From the NCBI GenBank assembly GCA_037127315.1, contig JBBBDQ010001186.1, positions 1,101,001 through 1,165,000 on the forward strand: a DNA stretch of 64,000 nt, given 5' to 3'. Made by a program: the position numbers and the translations under genes. The notes below the pieces were generated by a model, which saw only the letters and a program-made list of their open reading frames with translations, had not been told where the DNA came from and searched no databases. The stretch comes from Ascarosepion bandense. Taxonomy: Eukaryota > Mollusca > Cephalopoda > Sepiida > Sepiidae. Shown one piece after another: positions 1 to 11,535 of the stretch. The first letter of the stretch is position 1; each line of letters opens with the position of its first letter.

Positions 1-1109
1 TGCGGAGAGTGAGTTGCTAATTAACCCGCGAGAAAGGTAGAATATGTCTACCAACGTCAGTTACGGTGTAGGTCAAGGAGAAGGTGGATATCGCGAGTGC
101 ACGGGAGTAGGGTTTACAGAGAAAACCATATGGTCTCACTTGGCACATAAGGGGCGACACAGATCTGCCTTTTTCTCGTAGCGGAATACTACAAGTAAGA
201 CCCTATCTCTTTTTGATCCATTTCACACTGCTTGTTGTATACATATTTTATAATTTCCCTGTGAGACAAATTAGTAATATGTATATATCGGTACAAAATA
301 TTTATTTAAACGGTACATATTTGCCATACCTTTTTACCTGCAACGATGTTCAGTCCGTGTATTTAAGGTGTTACTATATCACGGACATAATAGTGCCTAT
401 ACTGGAGAAATTAAAACTAGTTTCTATTTACTAGTACCACCATTACTTTCTTCGGATGATTAAAGAAAGGATTGACTGAAACGTTGTCATGACAATATCA
501 AGAAACTAAGAAAGCGTTCAACTATCAAAACAAAATCTGGAACGATTAATTACGGCATAGAAATTTTCTTGTATTCAAGCTAAATGTGAATCCAACGACA
601 TTATGTAGTAAAGGCATTGTAGACAGTATAACTAAAAATATCTAGTAAAGGCACTTTCTTCGTCTAAAATATACAATCTTAAGAACTGTTGAAGTCAATT
701 AAGATGTGTACTTTAGCTATCTCATCGTTATTCTACCAGACTGCTATGCTTATTCAATGATTAGTTCAATATAGCATGATGTTTACAAACTAAACTTACA
801 AACCGTAATAAGGATGCGAAGATCGATTATCTCCCTTTGGTTAAATGAAATCATAACAGTCAGTAAGTACGTCAGTTCGTGGAGTGACAAAAGCTGGATC
901 GCTCTTTAGGACGCATAGAGACAAAACACGTCTGCCCACTCCAGTCGCTGATGGTAGTCCGCTAGGCGCTAGAAGTCATCTCAAGCTCACACCGGTAGGG
1001 AGAACAAAAGATCCCATATGATAACTCGAAGTTCATAGAACATACATTGGTCATTTTCTCGTTACTTGCATCTCCATTCTAATAGTTTTATTTATGTTAC
1101 AATTTCTCT
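1..1109. other. no gene recognised; one repeat fragment
   Basis: No coding signal is visible. About 80 bases at 350-430 (containing TGTTACTATATCACGGA) recur diverged at 3296-3372, so that part is an interspersed repeat. The rest is AT-rich sequence I do not recognise. Confidence 0.5.
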
Positions 1110-1895
1110 GTGTGGAATAATTTAGTGACAAGTATTTATATATTTTTATATAATTTAGCTAAATCTACTGCTAAGAAGGCTGGGTCACTATGCCGATCCA
1201 GGATATTTTTTCCGCCTGAATCCATCCTGCATATATACAAGTCAACCATCCGTCCGTGCATGGAGTACTGCTGCCATTTATGGTCAAGCGCCCCTACCGT
1301 TCTCCTCGGTGTTCTCGACAGGCTCCAAAGGAAAGTCTGTAATGTGATAGGTACTGATCTGGCGGCTCGACTGCAGCCACTTCCCTACCGTCGAAATGTG
1401 GCCTCCATTTGTCTGTTCTATAAATACTTTCATGGCTTCTGCTCGGACGAACTTAAGTCACTGGTTCCTCCTCAACAGGTGTTTACTTGTGCAACCAGAC
1501 TGGCAACTGGGTCTCACCCATTCACAGTTAGGTTAGCCAAATGCAGACGACAATTCTACTCCTTCAGTTTCTTCTCTCGCACTTCCCGCCTGTGGAACTC
1601 GCTCGCATATTCTTGCTTTCCTTACGGCTACAACCTCCAGAAATTTAAATGCAATGTCAATACTCATCTATTAACCACTGGACTCTAGCTCTCTCCGCAC
1701 CCCCGTATATCCTCCCCTTTCTCTCCACCTATGTATCTGTCATCGCACCTGCATTCTTAGCTTTCTATTGCTCCTTTCTAACTAGTTTGTACTCCTCACT
1801 CTTTTCTAATTAATCTTTTTACAGTTATGTAGCCCCCAGCTCATCAGTGGCATTTCTGCCTTGCTCGGGTTGAAATGCTTAAAACAAAAAAAAAT
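1110..1895 (+). pseudogene. LINE-J, 3' end with reverse-transcriptase C-terminus
   Basis: This is a truncated non-LTR retrotransposon of the jockey/CR1-like group. A 192-residue open frame (1110-1688) carries the post-RT region: a connection-type stretch (STIRPCMEYCCHLWS), then LDRLQRKVCNVIG, LFYKYFHGFCSDEL and RTSRLWNSL near the C-terminus. The catalytic RT core is absent, so this is a 5'-truncated copy. The 3' UTR runs to about 1895 and ends in the family signature: GTAGCCCCCAGCTCATCAGTGG, then TTGCTCGGGTTGAAATG and an A-rich tail. At least nine other copies of this 3' end occur in the window. The frame is still open but has no catalytic function. The clade assignment is by eye and could equally be CR1/L2-like. 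Confidence 0.85.
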
Positions 1896-1954
1896 TTCTT
1901 ATATGACATAACGGTATACACGAATCTCTTCGAGAATAATCTCTTTCCTGCATT

Positions 1955-2468
1955 CATGTGGCTTCTCGCTGTCTCCTCTATAGATATTTTCATGGATTCT
2001 GCTCCGACGAACTTAAGTCACTGGTGCCCCCGCCACTAGAATTTACTCGTGCAACCAGGATAGCAAATGCGTCCCACCCATTGACAGATCAAACAAATGC
2101 AGACGAAAATTCTATTCCATCAGCTTCTTTTCTCGCACTTCCCGCCCGTGGAAATCTCTTTCATATTCTTGCTTTCCTGACGGATACAACCTCTAAGAAT
2201 TTAAATGCAATGTCAATACCCATCTCTTAACCACTTTACTGTAGTTCTTTCTACATCACCCCGTGTATCTTGTTCTTTTCCTTTCTCTCTACCTTTGCAA
2301 CAGGTCATCACACCTGTATTCCCATCCTTCACTTGCCCCTTGCTCTGACACCCCCTGTAACAGATTCGTCTTTCTCTTTACTCTCCTCCTATCTAATCTT
2401 TTACTCTTATGTAGCCCCCTGCGCATCAGTGGCGTTACCGCATTACTTGGAGTTAAACGATTAAAAAA
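1955..2468 (+). pseudogene. LINE-J, short 3' end
   Basis: This second, more decayed LINE-J copy lies directly downstream of the first. Conceptual translation matches the YRYFHGFCSDELKSLVPP region of the 1110-1895 copy and continues through the degenerate WN-LP block. Its 3' UTR ends GTTAAACGATTAAAAAAA. It begins inside the RT C-terminal region, so it is strongly 5'-truncated. Confidence 0.75.
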
Positions 2469-2484
2469 ATATGGTCTGGGGCTT

Positions 2485-3264
2485 GTACTATATATTTCGA
2501 AATTCTTAAGAAAATTCAAAGAAGGGTTTGTAATATAATCGACCCTTACCTAGCATTTTCACTTCAGTGACTTTCTGATCTCCGTGACGTAATTTCCTTT
2601 TTTCTTTTCTACAAACGTTTCATGGTAATTATTCTGATGGGCTTTCCTCCTTGGTGTCTCGACTGTTTGAATTTTATGTGCGTTGTAGTACAGTGGATAT
2701 CGGCTCGGAACGAGAAGCCGGGGAACCGAGTTCGAATTCCACTGTATTCCCTTACGCGCAAATACCCTTGGGAAAGGTATTAATCCGTCTCTTCCTTCCA
2801 GTTATGGGTTAAATAGAACAGATTGGGTTCTATAGCCTTGGTCGGCAACTAGTCTACCGCAGAAAGCAATGGCAACCTACTGCGGGATAATCTTCTGCCC
2901 AGTCAGTCATGTCTCTTTCGAGACATGATCGCCCAAGCGTGTATCACGTATGACACTTAACTGACTGACCATAATGGCAACTAGGTCTTATCGTTTTTAT
3001 CGAGATGCAACTGTATATTCCATTCTAATAATTTCTTTTCCCGCACTTATTCCCTGTGGAGCTCCTTTACGATCTCTTGCTTCCCTAACCCATACAATCT
3101 TCCAAAATTTAAATGCCATGCCAATCGCCATCTTTTGTAACCCTGAACCAAATTCTTTTTGTTGTCCTTTCTCCTCATTAATGTCTTCTCATTCTCTTTC
3201 ACTCCAAATAACCCCTTGTGCCCTAGTAGCATTATCGCCTTGCCTGAAGTGAAATTATTAAAAA
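2485..3264 (+). pseudogene. LINE-J copy split by a SINE-A
   Basis: The left part (about 2485-2676) translates with frameshifts to a match of the QRKVCNVIG...YKYFHGF region. The right part (2970-3264) continues with the TRSHPFTV...WNSL region and ends with the family 3' signature (GCCTTGCCTGAAGTGAAATTATTAAAAA). SINE-A at 2677-2969 interrupts it. Divergence is high, so this is an old copy. Confidence 0.65.
2677..2969 (+). mobile_element. SINE-A, full length, plus orientation
   Basis: This is a tRNA-derived SINE of about 300 bp. The head starts GTGCGTTGTAGTACAGTGG (A-box-like) and has a B-box-like GAGTTCGAATTCC. The body contains ACAGATTGGGTTCTATAGCC and GCAATGGCAACCTACTGCGG. The tail has a perfect stem-loop, TCATGTCTC-TTTC-GAGACATGA, and ends AACTGACTGA. 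About a dozen related copies occur in the window. Confidence 0.9.
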
Positions 3265-3379
3265 TGTTTGTCATTTCATCCTTTCATCTATTCTGTTCCG
3301 TCCGTGCATTAAAGTGTTACTATATCACGGATATATTAATGTCGAGAATGGAGCAATGTAAACTGGAAATATTATTTCT

Positions 3380-3752
3380 TGGTAACAACATTTTTACAGT
3401 ATTTACATTATTCGGACTATTGTCCTCATCTTTGTTGCCATTTGTACGACATTTCGGCCATTGTACGCTCCTGCCTTCTTCAGATGTTAGGAATTTCGAA
3501 CTGAACCCTTTATTACAATAATTACTGGGGTATATGAAATCCATTCCTTGCGTAGTAGTAATAGTAGTAGTAGTAGTAAGGAATGGAGTTCATATACCCC
3601 AGTGATTGTAATAAAGGGTTCGGTTCGAAATTCCTAGCACCTGAAGAAGGCCGGAGCCTACAACGGTCGAAACGTCGTACAAATGGCAACAAAGATGAGA
3701 AAAATAGTCCAAATAATGTAAATACTGTAAATGCTACCTCATCTCAGAAATA
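3380..3752. repeat. foldback: two inverted copies of the SINE-B/PLE tail
   Basis: Arms 3380-3547 and 3583-3752 are near-complementary over about 170 bp, around a 35-bp loop rich in AGT repeats. Each arm carries the GTTCGGTTCGAAATTYC block and a CTGAAGA-GGCCG...CGGTC-GAAAC core (3638-3675 on plus, mirrored on minus at about 3445-3480). The same sequence occurs at 11660-11800 and 14125-14225, where a tRNA-like head precedes it. Nothing else is recognised to about 4090. Confidence 0.8.
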
Positions 3753-4089
3753 TAGACAAACACCATTTTTAGCACAAATAATTCTATTTAATAAAAAGAA
3801 TGTTTAATACATTCTGTAGTTTTTAAGTTAGCTTCATAATATAAAAGATAATACTTGCTGTGTTTTGTTGTAATTATAAATGAGGTGACGAGGGTGAGTG
3901 CCACTAAAGCCAGAAAAGGTAGTACAGACCATTCTTCTTAGCTATTAGCAGAAAGAGTTCTTTTCTGTGACAGTTTACGCGATGTTCCTTTTGATCCCAG
4001 TTCTTTTACGAGAAACAAGGAATTTTCTCGAAGCAAACAAAAGGAAGAGTAAATGGTTTAACATAAATAATGATGGGAGAGTATGGAAA

Positions 4090-4372
4090 AAATAACTCTT
4101 CAAAGATCGCGGTTACGAGTCTAGTGATTCAGTTAGGTTGTAAATACATCATACTACAGGGATAACAGCAGTGGTTGTATCTGGAGCAAGGTAGTCTGAG
4201 GAAGCTCATTGCTTGGAAACCAGAGTGTTCTTCTCCTAAACTGGCTGCCTTATCAGTCCCAGTATACTCTACTGTTTCATACATAGGTGGAGAAATCTTA
4301 ATCAATGCCTTTTCTAGGTTGAGTAAATGAAATAGAATCGGTCAGAATTTGAAACCGGTACGCCGATTTTTT
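4090..4372 (-). mobile_element. SINE-C, tRNA-derived repeat (probable)
   Basis: Minus-strand reading gives a head with the B-box-like GGTTTCAAATTC near 4350 and a body shared with 36900-37085 (the CTGGAGCAAGGTAGTCTGA block on plus versus CTAGAGCAAGATAGCCTGA). The layout resembles SINE-A but the sequence differs. The boundaries are approximate. Confidence 0.5.
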
Positions 4373-4829
4373 TTCGGTATTGTTAACCGTTTACACTAAT
4401 CACACATCTTCAAATTCGCAAAAATAAAGCAAGAATAGATCTCTTCAAAGGCTGCAAAAGCTATGGTCGGTTCTTTTTTCATGCGCTATGCCTCTCAGAA
4501 CATTAGCGACAATGGCTCTTCACAACTTTCTATCTAAATGACTGTAACTACAATGATTAAAAGTGACTTCAAGCGAATGAAATTTTTGATCTTAAAAAAG
4601 ACAATTTTTTATTAAAACAAATGACGCTGCAAAATTATAAATGAAGAACCCGTAACGAAAAGCACAAAACTAAAACACTTCCACCAACAGAAACAATTAG
4701 TTTACTTCGGAAGACTAATTTAAACTTGTCTTTAAAAAAAAATGGTAAGTTTCAACCGAAGGTAGTACTGGCTGCTTGGTCAATGAATGCCGCAAGTTTT
4801 CTTCTAAGAATACTATTAATTTCACTATT
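4373..4829. other. AT-rich spacer, nothing recognised
   Basis: I see no coding frame, tandem repeat or recognised element. Confidence 0.4.
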
Positions 4830-5138
4830 CAGTCAGTCATTTAAGTGGCATACGTGATACACGCTTGGGCGATCATGTCTCGAAAGAGACATGACTGACT
4901 GGGCAGAAGATTATCCCGGAGTAGGTTACATTGCTTTCTTCGGTAGAGTGATTGCCAGCCAAGGCTATAGAACCCAATCTGTCCTGTTATTTAACTCATA
5001 GATAGAGGGGGAAAGAGGTGTATTATATTTTAAAGTAGTAATTAGTGGGGGATCAGTTTATTACTTCATAACAATATAAAACTGATACCCCACTTTATGC
5101 CCAGTAAAAGCCTTAATCATGTTTTCGATTATTATATT
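4830..5138 (-). mobile_element. SINE-A tail plus palindromic linker, first half of a composite
   Basis: 4830-5018 is the 3' half of SINE-A in minus orientation, lacking the tRNA head. 5021-5138 is a linker not present in ordinary SINE-A copies. It holds a stem-loop at 5044-5094 (AGTGGGGGATCAGTTT against AAACTGATACCCCACT). The linker then joins a second SINE-A. The same order, with the same linker, occurs in opposite orientation at 59716-60188. Confidence 0.8.
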
Positions 5139-5404
5139 CAGTCAGTCAGTTAAGTGCCATACGTGATACACGCTTGGGCGATCATGCCTCGAAAGAGACA
5201 TGACTGACTGGGCAGAAGATTATCCCGCAGTAGGTTGCCATTACTTTCTGCGGTAGACCGGTTGTCAACCAAGGCTATAGAACCTAATCTGTCCTGTTAT
5301 TTCACCCATAATTGGAGGGAAGAGACGGATTCATACCTTTCCCAAGGGTATTTGTGCGTAAGTGAATGCAACGAATTCAACTGGAATTCGAACTCGGCTC
5401 AACA
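5139..5404 (-). mobile_element. SINE-A, second half of the composite
   Basis: This minus-orientation SINE-A is complete from the tail hairpin through the body to the B-box-like region (AATTCGAACTCGGCTC), then breaks off before the A-box. Confidence 0.85.
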
Positions 5405-5589
5405 ATTTCACTATTACCATACACAAAAGAACAAAAAAGAAAATCTTATATCGTACTTCATGAGGAGTTATCACTGTACTTCGAAAATCGAACTTCATGT
5501 CTAATCTGGTTTGATAACGACGTTTATTCGTTTTTATAGCCGAATAAATATCCATTGCAAGAAATAATAATTCGGTTGCATTCTCATCA

Positions 5590-7870
5590 TTTTATCAACA
5601 CTAATTATCAACACCCCAACCCGGTAATTGTAGTCAAATTATAACACCCCAACCCGGCAATCAGCCACTATAACACCCCAACCCGGTAACTGTAGCGGAA
5701 TTATCAACACCCCAACCCGGTAACTGTAGCCGAATTTATCAACACCCCAAATCTGTAACTGTAGCCGAATTATAACACCCAACCCGGTGAATTGTGCCGA
5801 ATTATCAACACCCCAACCCGGTAACTGTAGCCGAATTATCAATACCCCAACCCGGTAACTGTAGCCGAATTATCAACAACTCCAAACCTTGCACCGTATG
5901 CCGAAATTATCAACACCCCAACCTGCACTGTGGTAGCCGCAATTATCAACAACTCAACTGCAATTGTGCCCACTATCAACACCCCAACCCGGTAACTGTA
6001 GCCGAATTACTCAACACCCCAACCCGGTAACTGTAGCCGACTCATGCAACACCTCAACCCGGTAACTGTAGCCGAATTATCAACACCCCAACCCGCAATT
6101 TGCCGAATTATCAAACACCCCAACCCGGTAACTGTAGCGAATTATCAAACACCTCAACCTGCACTGTGTGCCGCAATTACCATCACCCCAACCCGGTAAT
6201 CAGAAGCAATGACGACTTACCCCGAACCCGGTAACCGGCTACTGAGTAACGACCCCAACCCGGTAATTCAGGCAGCCGCGACTTGAGCCACCACCTCAAC
6301 TGCAATTGTGCCTTAATTATCAAATAAACTTCAAATTCCGGTAACTGTAGCCGAATTATAACACCCCCCAACCCGGCAATTCTAGCGAATTATCAACACC
6401 CCAAATCTCGGTAACTGTAGCCCACTAACAACCCAACCTGCAACTGGTAGTCGAATTATAACAACCAAATTCCGGCAAATTTGCAGCTCGACTTACCCAA
6501 CGACCCCAAATTCCACCCAGAATAATTATCAACACCCCAAAACCGGAAATTGCACGCGCACCACCAACACTCCCAACCTCGGTAATTGCAGTTTTAATTA
6601 TCAACACCGAACCCGGTAACTTGTAGCGAAATTACAACACCCCAAACCCGAAAATTGCAGTCGACCGACGACCACCCCAAACTCGGCAATTTGTGTGCCG
6701 AATTATAATGACCTCAACCCCGGTAACTGGTGGAACAATTATAACACCTCAACCCGGCACCGTGCCGACTATAACAACCTCCAATCGCGGTAACTGTAGC
6801 CGATCAAACACCCCAACCCGGTAACTTGTGCCTCTAATTATAACAACCCAACCCGGTAATCAGCCAATTATAACAACCCAACCGCGTAATTGTAGCTTAA
6901 TTATCAATTTCAACCCGGTAACTGTAGCTCAATTATCAACACCTCAACCGTAACTGTAGTTGACTGCGGAACACCTCAACCTAAAATTTTGCCCACTGGT
7001 CAACACCCCAACCCGGTAATCTGTGCCTACCGATAAATAACCCAAATCTGTAAACGTAGCTTAATTACCAACACCCCAACTCCAGTAATTGTAGCTGTAA
7101 TTATAACAACTCAACCCGGTAATTCTGTAGCCGAATTATAACACCCCAACCTCGTGGCACTGTAGCTTACCCACGACCAACTCGGTAACCGCAGCCTAAT
7201 TATCAACACCCCTAACCCGTAACTGTAGCCGGACTATAACACCTCAAATTCGGCACCGTAGCCACCAACACCCCAACTCCCGAAAATCTTTGTACGAATT
7301 ATAACAACCCCAAACTTTGCAACTGTAGCTTAATTATCAACACCCCAACCGCAACTGTAGTCGAATTATAACAACTCAACCGTGTAACTGGTAGCCGAAA
7401 TTATCAACACCCCAACCCGGTAACTGTAGCCGAATTATAACACCCCAACCCGGTAAATCGTAGCCGAATTACAACACCCCAACCTGCAACTGTAGCTGAA
7501 TTATAACACCCCCAACCCTTTGGTGTAACTGTAGCCGAATTATAACACCCCAACCCGGTAAATTGTAGCTGAATTATCAACACCCCAACCCGGTAACCAG
7601 CGAACGGTCAAATACCCCAAACCCGGCAATTGTAGCCGAATTATAACAATCTCCAACCCGGTAACTGTAGCTTCTAAATTGTCAAATTACCCCAACCTGG
7701 TAACTGTAGCCGAATTATCAACACCCCAACCCGGTAACTGCAGAGTTTGAATTATCGAATTACCCCAACCCGGTAACTGTAGCCGAAATTATCAACACCC
7801 CAACCTTAAAACTGTGGCTGAATTATAACAACCCAACCCGGTAACTGTAGCCGAAAATTTGTCAAAATTA
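5590..7870. repeat. 34-bp satellite array, about 65 copies
   Basis: The monomer is AACACCCCAACCCGGTAACT followed by GTAGCCGAATTATC (34 bp), repeated head to tail for 2.28 kb. Copies near 5690-5870, 7400-7560 and 7690-7860 are close to consensus. The middle (about 6100-7350) has many short indels and substitutions. The minus strand has two G-runs per monomer (CCGGGTTGGGGTG). The open frames here are repeat artefacts. Confidence 0.95.
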
Positions 7871-8584
7871 ATAAAGTCGATCTTCTGTTACTAGAAATCA
7901 TGTATGAAATGTTTTTGTAGTAACAATTGCTTTGGAATTGTCGTTAAATAGTTAACTCATTGGGTACCCCATACTTTCGGCCTTGTGCCACATCTAAGCA
8001 GCGGTTTAAAAACCAACAAGAATTACCTCAGTGGAAACCAACGATTCTTTCAAATGCGATTTGAAGAAAGAAATTTTACGTGTCAGTTAAAATTTCTTCC
8101 TTCGAATAACAAATGAATTTCGGCACTTTTATTTTTCTCTGAATGCAAATCTCGGTCTACGACAAAGAGCTGCGTAAGTATTGTCCACTATGCAGAAACA
8201 AAGGAGAAAAGAAAATAATATTGATGTAATATTTTGTCAGGAAAAAAAAAATGAATGAATTGCTATCTGGAGGAACGCCTTAATTCAACAATCGCCTTTC
8301 ACTTCTCAACATACGCCTACATAATCCCGAACGCTGGCAGCAGGATTCTATCCATTCTGAATAAATAACAACAACAACAACAATAATAATAATAATAATA
8401 AAAATAATAAAAATATTGAGTTGTTCTTTGTTTTGATTTGTTTTTTTCGTTTGATTTTTTTTTTTTTGTTTCTTTACGGCTTATCAAACTTTTTCATGTT
8501 ATTTAAACCCAGAAAAAACATTTTTAGATGTTAAGATTTGGGGAGTAGATAATTATGATTTATAATAATAAATTATATAAATAA
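7871..8584. other. unassigned spacer with A-rich and (AAC/AAT)n tracts
   Basis: No gene is visible. A short AAC/AAT run lies at 8368-8402 and a poly-T stretch at about 8455-8470. Confidence 0.4.
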
Positions 8585-8690
8585 TGACACGAGTCCTACA
8601 TATTAATCCATAACTAGAGAAAGAATACATTTCCCAGGGTTATTTACGTATATATATATATATATGCATATATATATATATATATATATA

Positions 8691-8731
<41 letters not shown>

Positions 8732-8775
8732 CGAACTCAACTAGAAATGAATATCGGCTCTCCGATTTTCAATTC
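8585..8775 (-). mobile_element. SINE-A head half split by a TA expansion
   Basis: Minus-strand pieces of SINE-A (the CCATAACTAGAG and TTTCCCAGGG blocks, then AACGAACTCAACTAGAA and CGGCTCTCCGATTT) surround a (TA)n tract at 8651-8730. The microsatellite appears to have grown inside the element, just after its GCGTAA segment. Confidence 0.6.
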
Positions 8776-8793
8776 CGGGCCATAAATTTACAT

Positions 8794-9752
8794 TGTTGCG
8801 GAACTTGTGGTTGAAGGAGTAAAGTTTCGTAAGGCTGTGTGTGTTCTTAACCAAGTTCACAACTATTTTTATATTTGATCACAAGAAACGACAATCCAGA
8901 CAAAATGTAGAAATAATTAACTCAAACAACTGGTTGAGCAAACAAATGTAACAAGAATAATTTTATTCAAACAAAGAAACATTTAAACAGTTCAAGAAAT
9001 ACAATTAAATTCACATATGAAGATAGACATGTGATGTCGAAATGACGAGCAATGTTAAGATTAGTTTTAACATTAAATAGTCAAGAATGAAATATCGTAA
9101 ACGTTTGTTTGATTGGCGAAAGTTCGATTCGTTACAAAAATACAACCGAAGTGCGGTGAGGCGAATGTTCGTAGATTTGCACATAATGTAGGTTGTAGAA
9201 ACAAAGTGAGATTTACGTACCTTGCCGAAAATATTTGAAGTTGACGAAATACCTTAATCTTTTAAATATAGAATATTCAGTATTCATTTTTATGTTACGT
9301 AAAGGTAATCAGTATTAGGATGAATAATTTTTTTTTAAATATCGGTGGTCGAGAAAAAGTCAAAGAATATTTTTAAATCAAGTAGCTGATGTTCTTGACA
9401 GTAGTGAGGAAGGTCATTCAGTTTGTGAAGAGAGAGATGTGAGTGTCCCCTGAATCCATTAGCACTTCGAAAGATGACCAGCGTGGATTCGGCTAACACT
9501 TGGGGAGCACTGAAGTATGGGTCCCAAAGGGGCCAGCTTATATACTTCTCGCAGAAGTCTGATCGACTCAAAATCAAGCTTAAGATTTAGGCGCCAAACT
9601 GTGTCTTAACCAATGGGATTGCTTACATTGCAATCAGGAGCACTGATTGGCTAGTTCGCTAATATTGGATTGTTCCAAGTTGACTGACCTGTAACCAGGG
9701 GTGGATAGCTTAGTCCATCCCAACAACAACACCGGCAATCCAAGTTTATAAC
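8794..9752 (-). mobile_element. candidate solo LTR with promoter-like motifs
   Basis: On the minus strand the segment begins TGTTATAAACTTGG and ends TTCCGCAACA, as expected of LTR ends. It holds two CCAAT-type boxes (AGCCAATCAG near 9650 and CCATTGG near 9610), a TATATAAG box at about 9538-9545, and AATAAA near 8960. No clear target duplication flanks these ends, so the boundaries or the class may be wrong. A host promoter is possible, but no downstream coding frame exists. Confidence 0.45.
9537..9546 (-). promoter_or_regulatory. TATA box (TATATAAG) with upstream CCAAT boxes
   Basis: On the minus strand AGTATATAAGCTGG is preceded by CCAAT elements about 65-115 bp upstream, a normal pol II promoter spacing. 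It probably belongs to the LTR-like segment. Confidence 0.45.
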
Positions 9753-9776
9753 ACCTGATATTCCTAAACTGTAAGT

Positions 9777-10082
9777 CAGTCAGCCAGTTAAGTGCCATAC
9801 GTGATACACGCTTGGGCGATCTTGTCTCGAAAGAGACATGACTGACTGGGCAGATTATCCCGCAGTAGGTTGCCATTGCTTTCTGCGGTAGACTGGTTGC
9901 CGACCAAGGCTATAGAACCCAATCTGTCCTGTTATTTAACCCATAACTGGAAGGAATAGACGGATTAATACCTTTCCCAAGGGTATTTGCGCGTAAGTGA
10001 ATACAATGGATTCCACTGGAATTCGAACTCGGCTCCCCGGTTTCTCGTTCCAAGCCGGTATCCACTTTACCACAACGCACAT
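9777..10082 (-). mobile_element. SINE-A, full length with perfect target duplication
   Basis: This minus-orientation SINE-A runs from tail hairpin to tRNA-like head. The flanks are an exact 14-bp duplication, CCTAAACTGTAAGT, at 9763-9776 and 10083-10096. That fixes both ends and shows LINE-type retrotransposition. Confidence 0.95.
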
Positions 10083-10096
10083 CCTAAACTGTAAGT

Positions 10097-11535
10097 ACCT
10101 CCACTAAATTGCTCAAAAAACAGGTTGGTATGAATAAAAAAGGTCTCAAACTAAATAAAAACGAACTTTTTCCATCAAAAAGTTTATATTATTATTAAGA
10201 GGAAAGATCAAAGTATTTTTTAATTATTTGTAAACATTTTTTAATCCTTTCTGACACGTTCGAAATTTTGGTGAAAATTTTGTTTTTCTTTATTTCGTTA
10301 GCGGGGAGCCAAATCGTTACGAGAGTTTACAATGGAAAACGTAATATTACATAACTCAGTTTTTTTTTTCAGGTGACAAACACATTAATTTGGAAATTCT
10401 TGCAAAAATCAATATAATTATAGGATTTTAATGAAACTTTCATAACGTATTCACAAATAAATAAAATTATTTTTTAAATCATTATTTTTAAAAAATATTG
10501 GTAAAAAAGTTTTTTTTTACCATTTATCTACGTAAATTTATGAAAGTTCAAGAAATTAAATTCTGTAGGCAAAATTGGTTTTATTGCTTAAACGCAGGAC
10601 TCATTGGGGAATGTAAATCATGTATTATTCTTTTCAACCATTTGGCCCATTTTACCGAATATTTAATCCGAATAGTAAAATAGAAAATGCAATAAATCTA
10701 CGACATTATTTAATTATATAAGCTTTTAATTGCTTTAATAAATAATTTAAATTAAAGACATTACAGTCTGAAAAGAAAATTGGATTAATAATAAAAATTT
10801 AAAAGAATTGTTTTCATTTTATTTTAATTATAATAATTTATAAATTTTCAAAAATATTTTTTAAATATTTCAAAGACTTGTCGACATTAGGTGGGTAAAT
10901 TATCAACTGAAGACTGTATATACTAATCAAAAATTGAAAAGTTTAATACAAATCATCGAACCATCGTAATTTTGAAATAATTTTTAATTTTTTATGCATT
11001 TAAATTTTTTTATATGGTAATTTCTGTGTGTACATTAGAAGGTCATGTGTTTCACGGTTTCACGGTTTCTTCACCTTACAGAAAAAAAATTAAACAATTA
11101 TGTCACTTGTGAGCACCACAGACAGCTTATCCCGCATCTATCATCATATTTCAAATACAGGGTCAGAAAAGTTCAACTGTGTTAAAGAAATATTTTTATT
11201 CTAAATTTCATCCTATAAATAAATAATGCAAATATAAGTAAATCAGATTAATTTGACATTAATTTTGTCAATATTCTAAAATTAATGTGTCACAGATGGA
11301 TATTTTATTTTTTAAAGATTTTAAAACCGATAATTAACTTTTGTTTATAAATGTGTCGATTTCTCAAAAATGGCCGAAAAATTGAAAAGTTAATAAGAAA
11401 TCTCAAAATTTTAGAGTCAAATCAACATAATTTCTGTTTGATTGCACCAGAGTATTTTGCTTACTAGAAATAGTAAATTTAATCATTAGGTTTCAAATAA
11501 AGCTAAAATAAAAGTTTCAAGAAAACTTTTTTATT
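10097..11535. other. AT-rich spacer, nothing recognised
   Basis: About 1.4 kb of AT-rich sequence without a credible coding frame or repeat. The 61-residue open frame at 10498-10683 has no recognisable motif and looks fortuitous. Confidence 0.5.

Noticed and set aside
5590..7870. CRISPR-like array of 34-bp repeats
   Set aside because: There are no unique spacers. The repeats are directly head to tail in an animal genome, so this is a satellite.
9335..9876. two minus-strand ORFs of 80 residues
   Set aside because: One lies in the U5-like part of the LTR candidate and the other runs into the SINE-A. Neither shows a protein motif.
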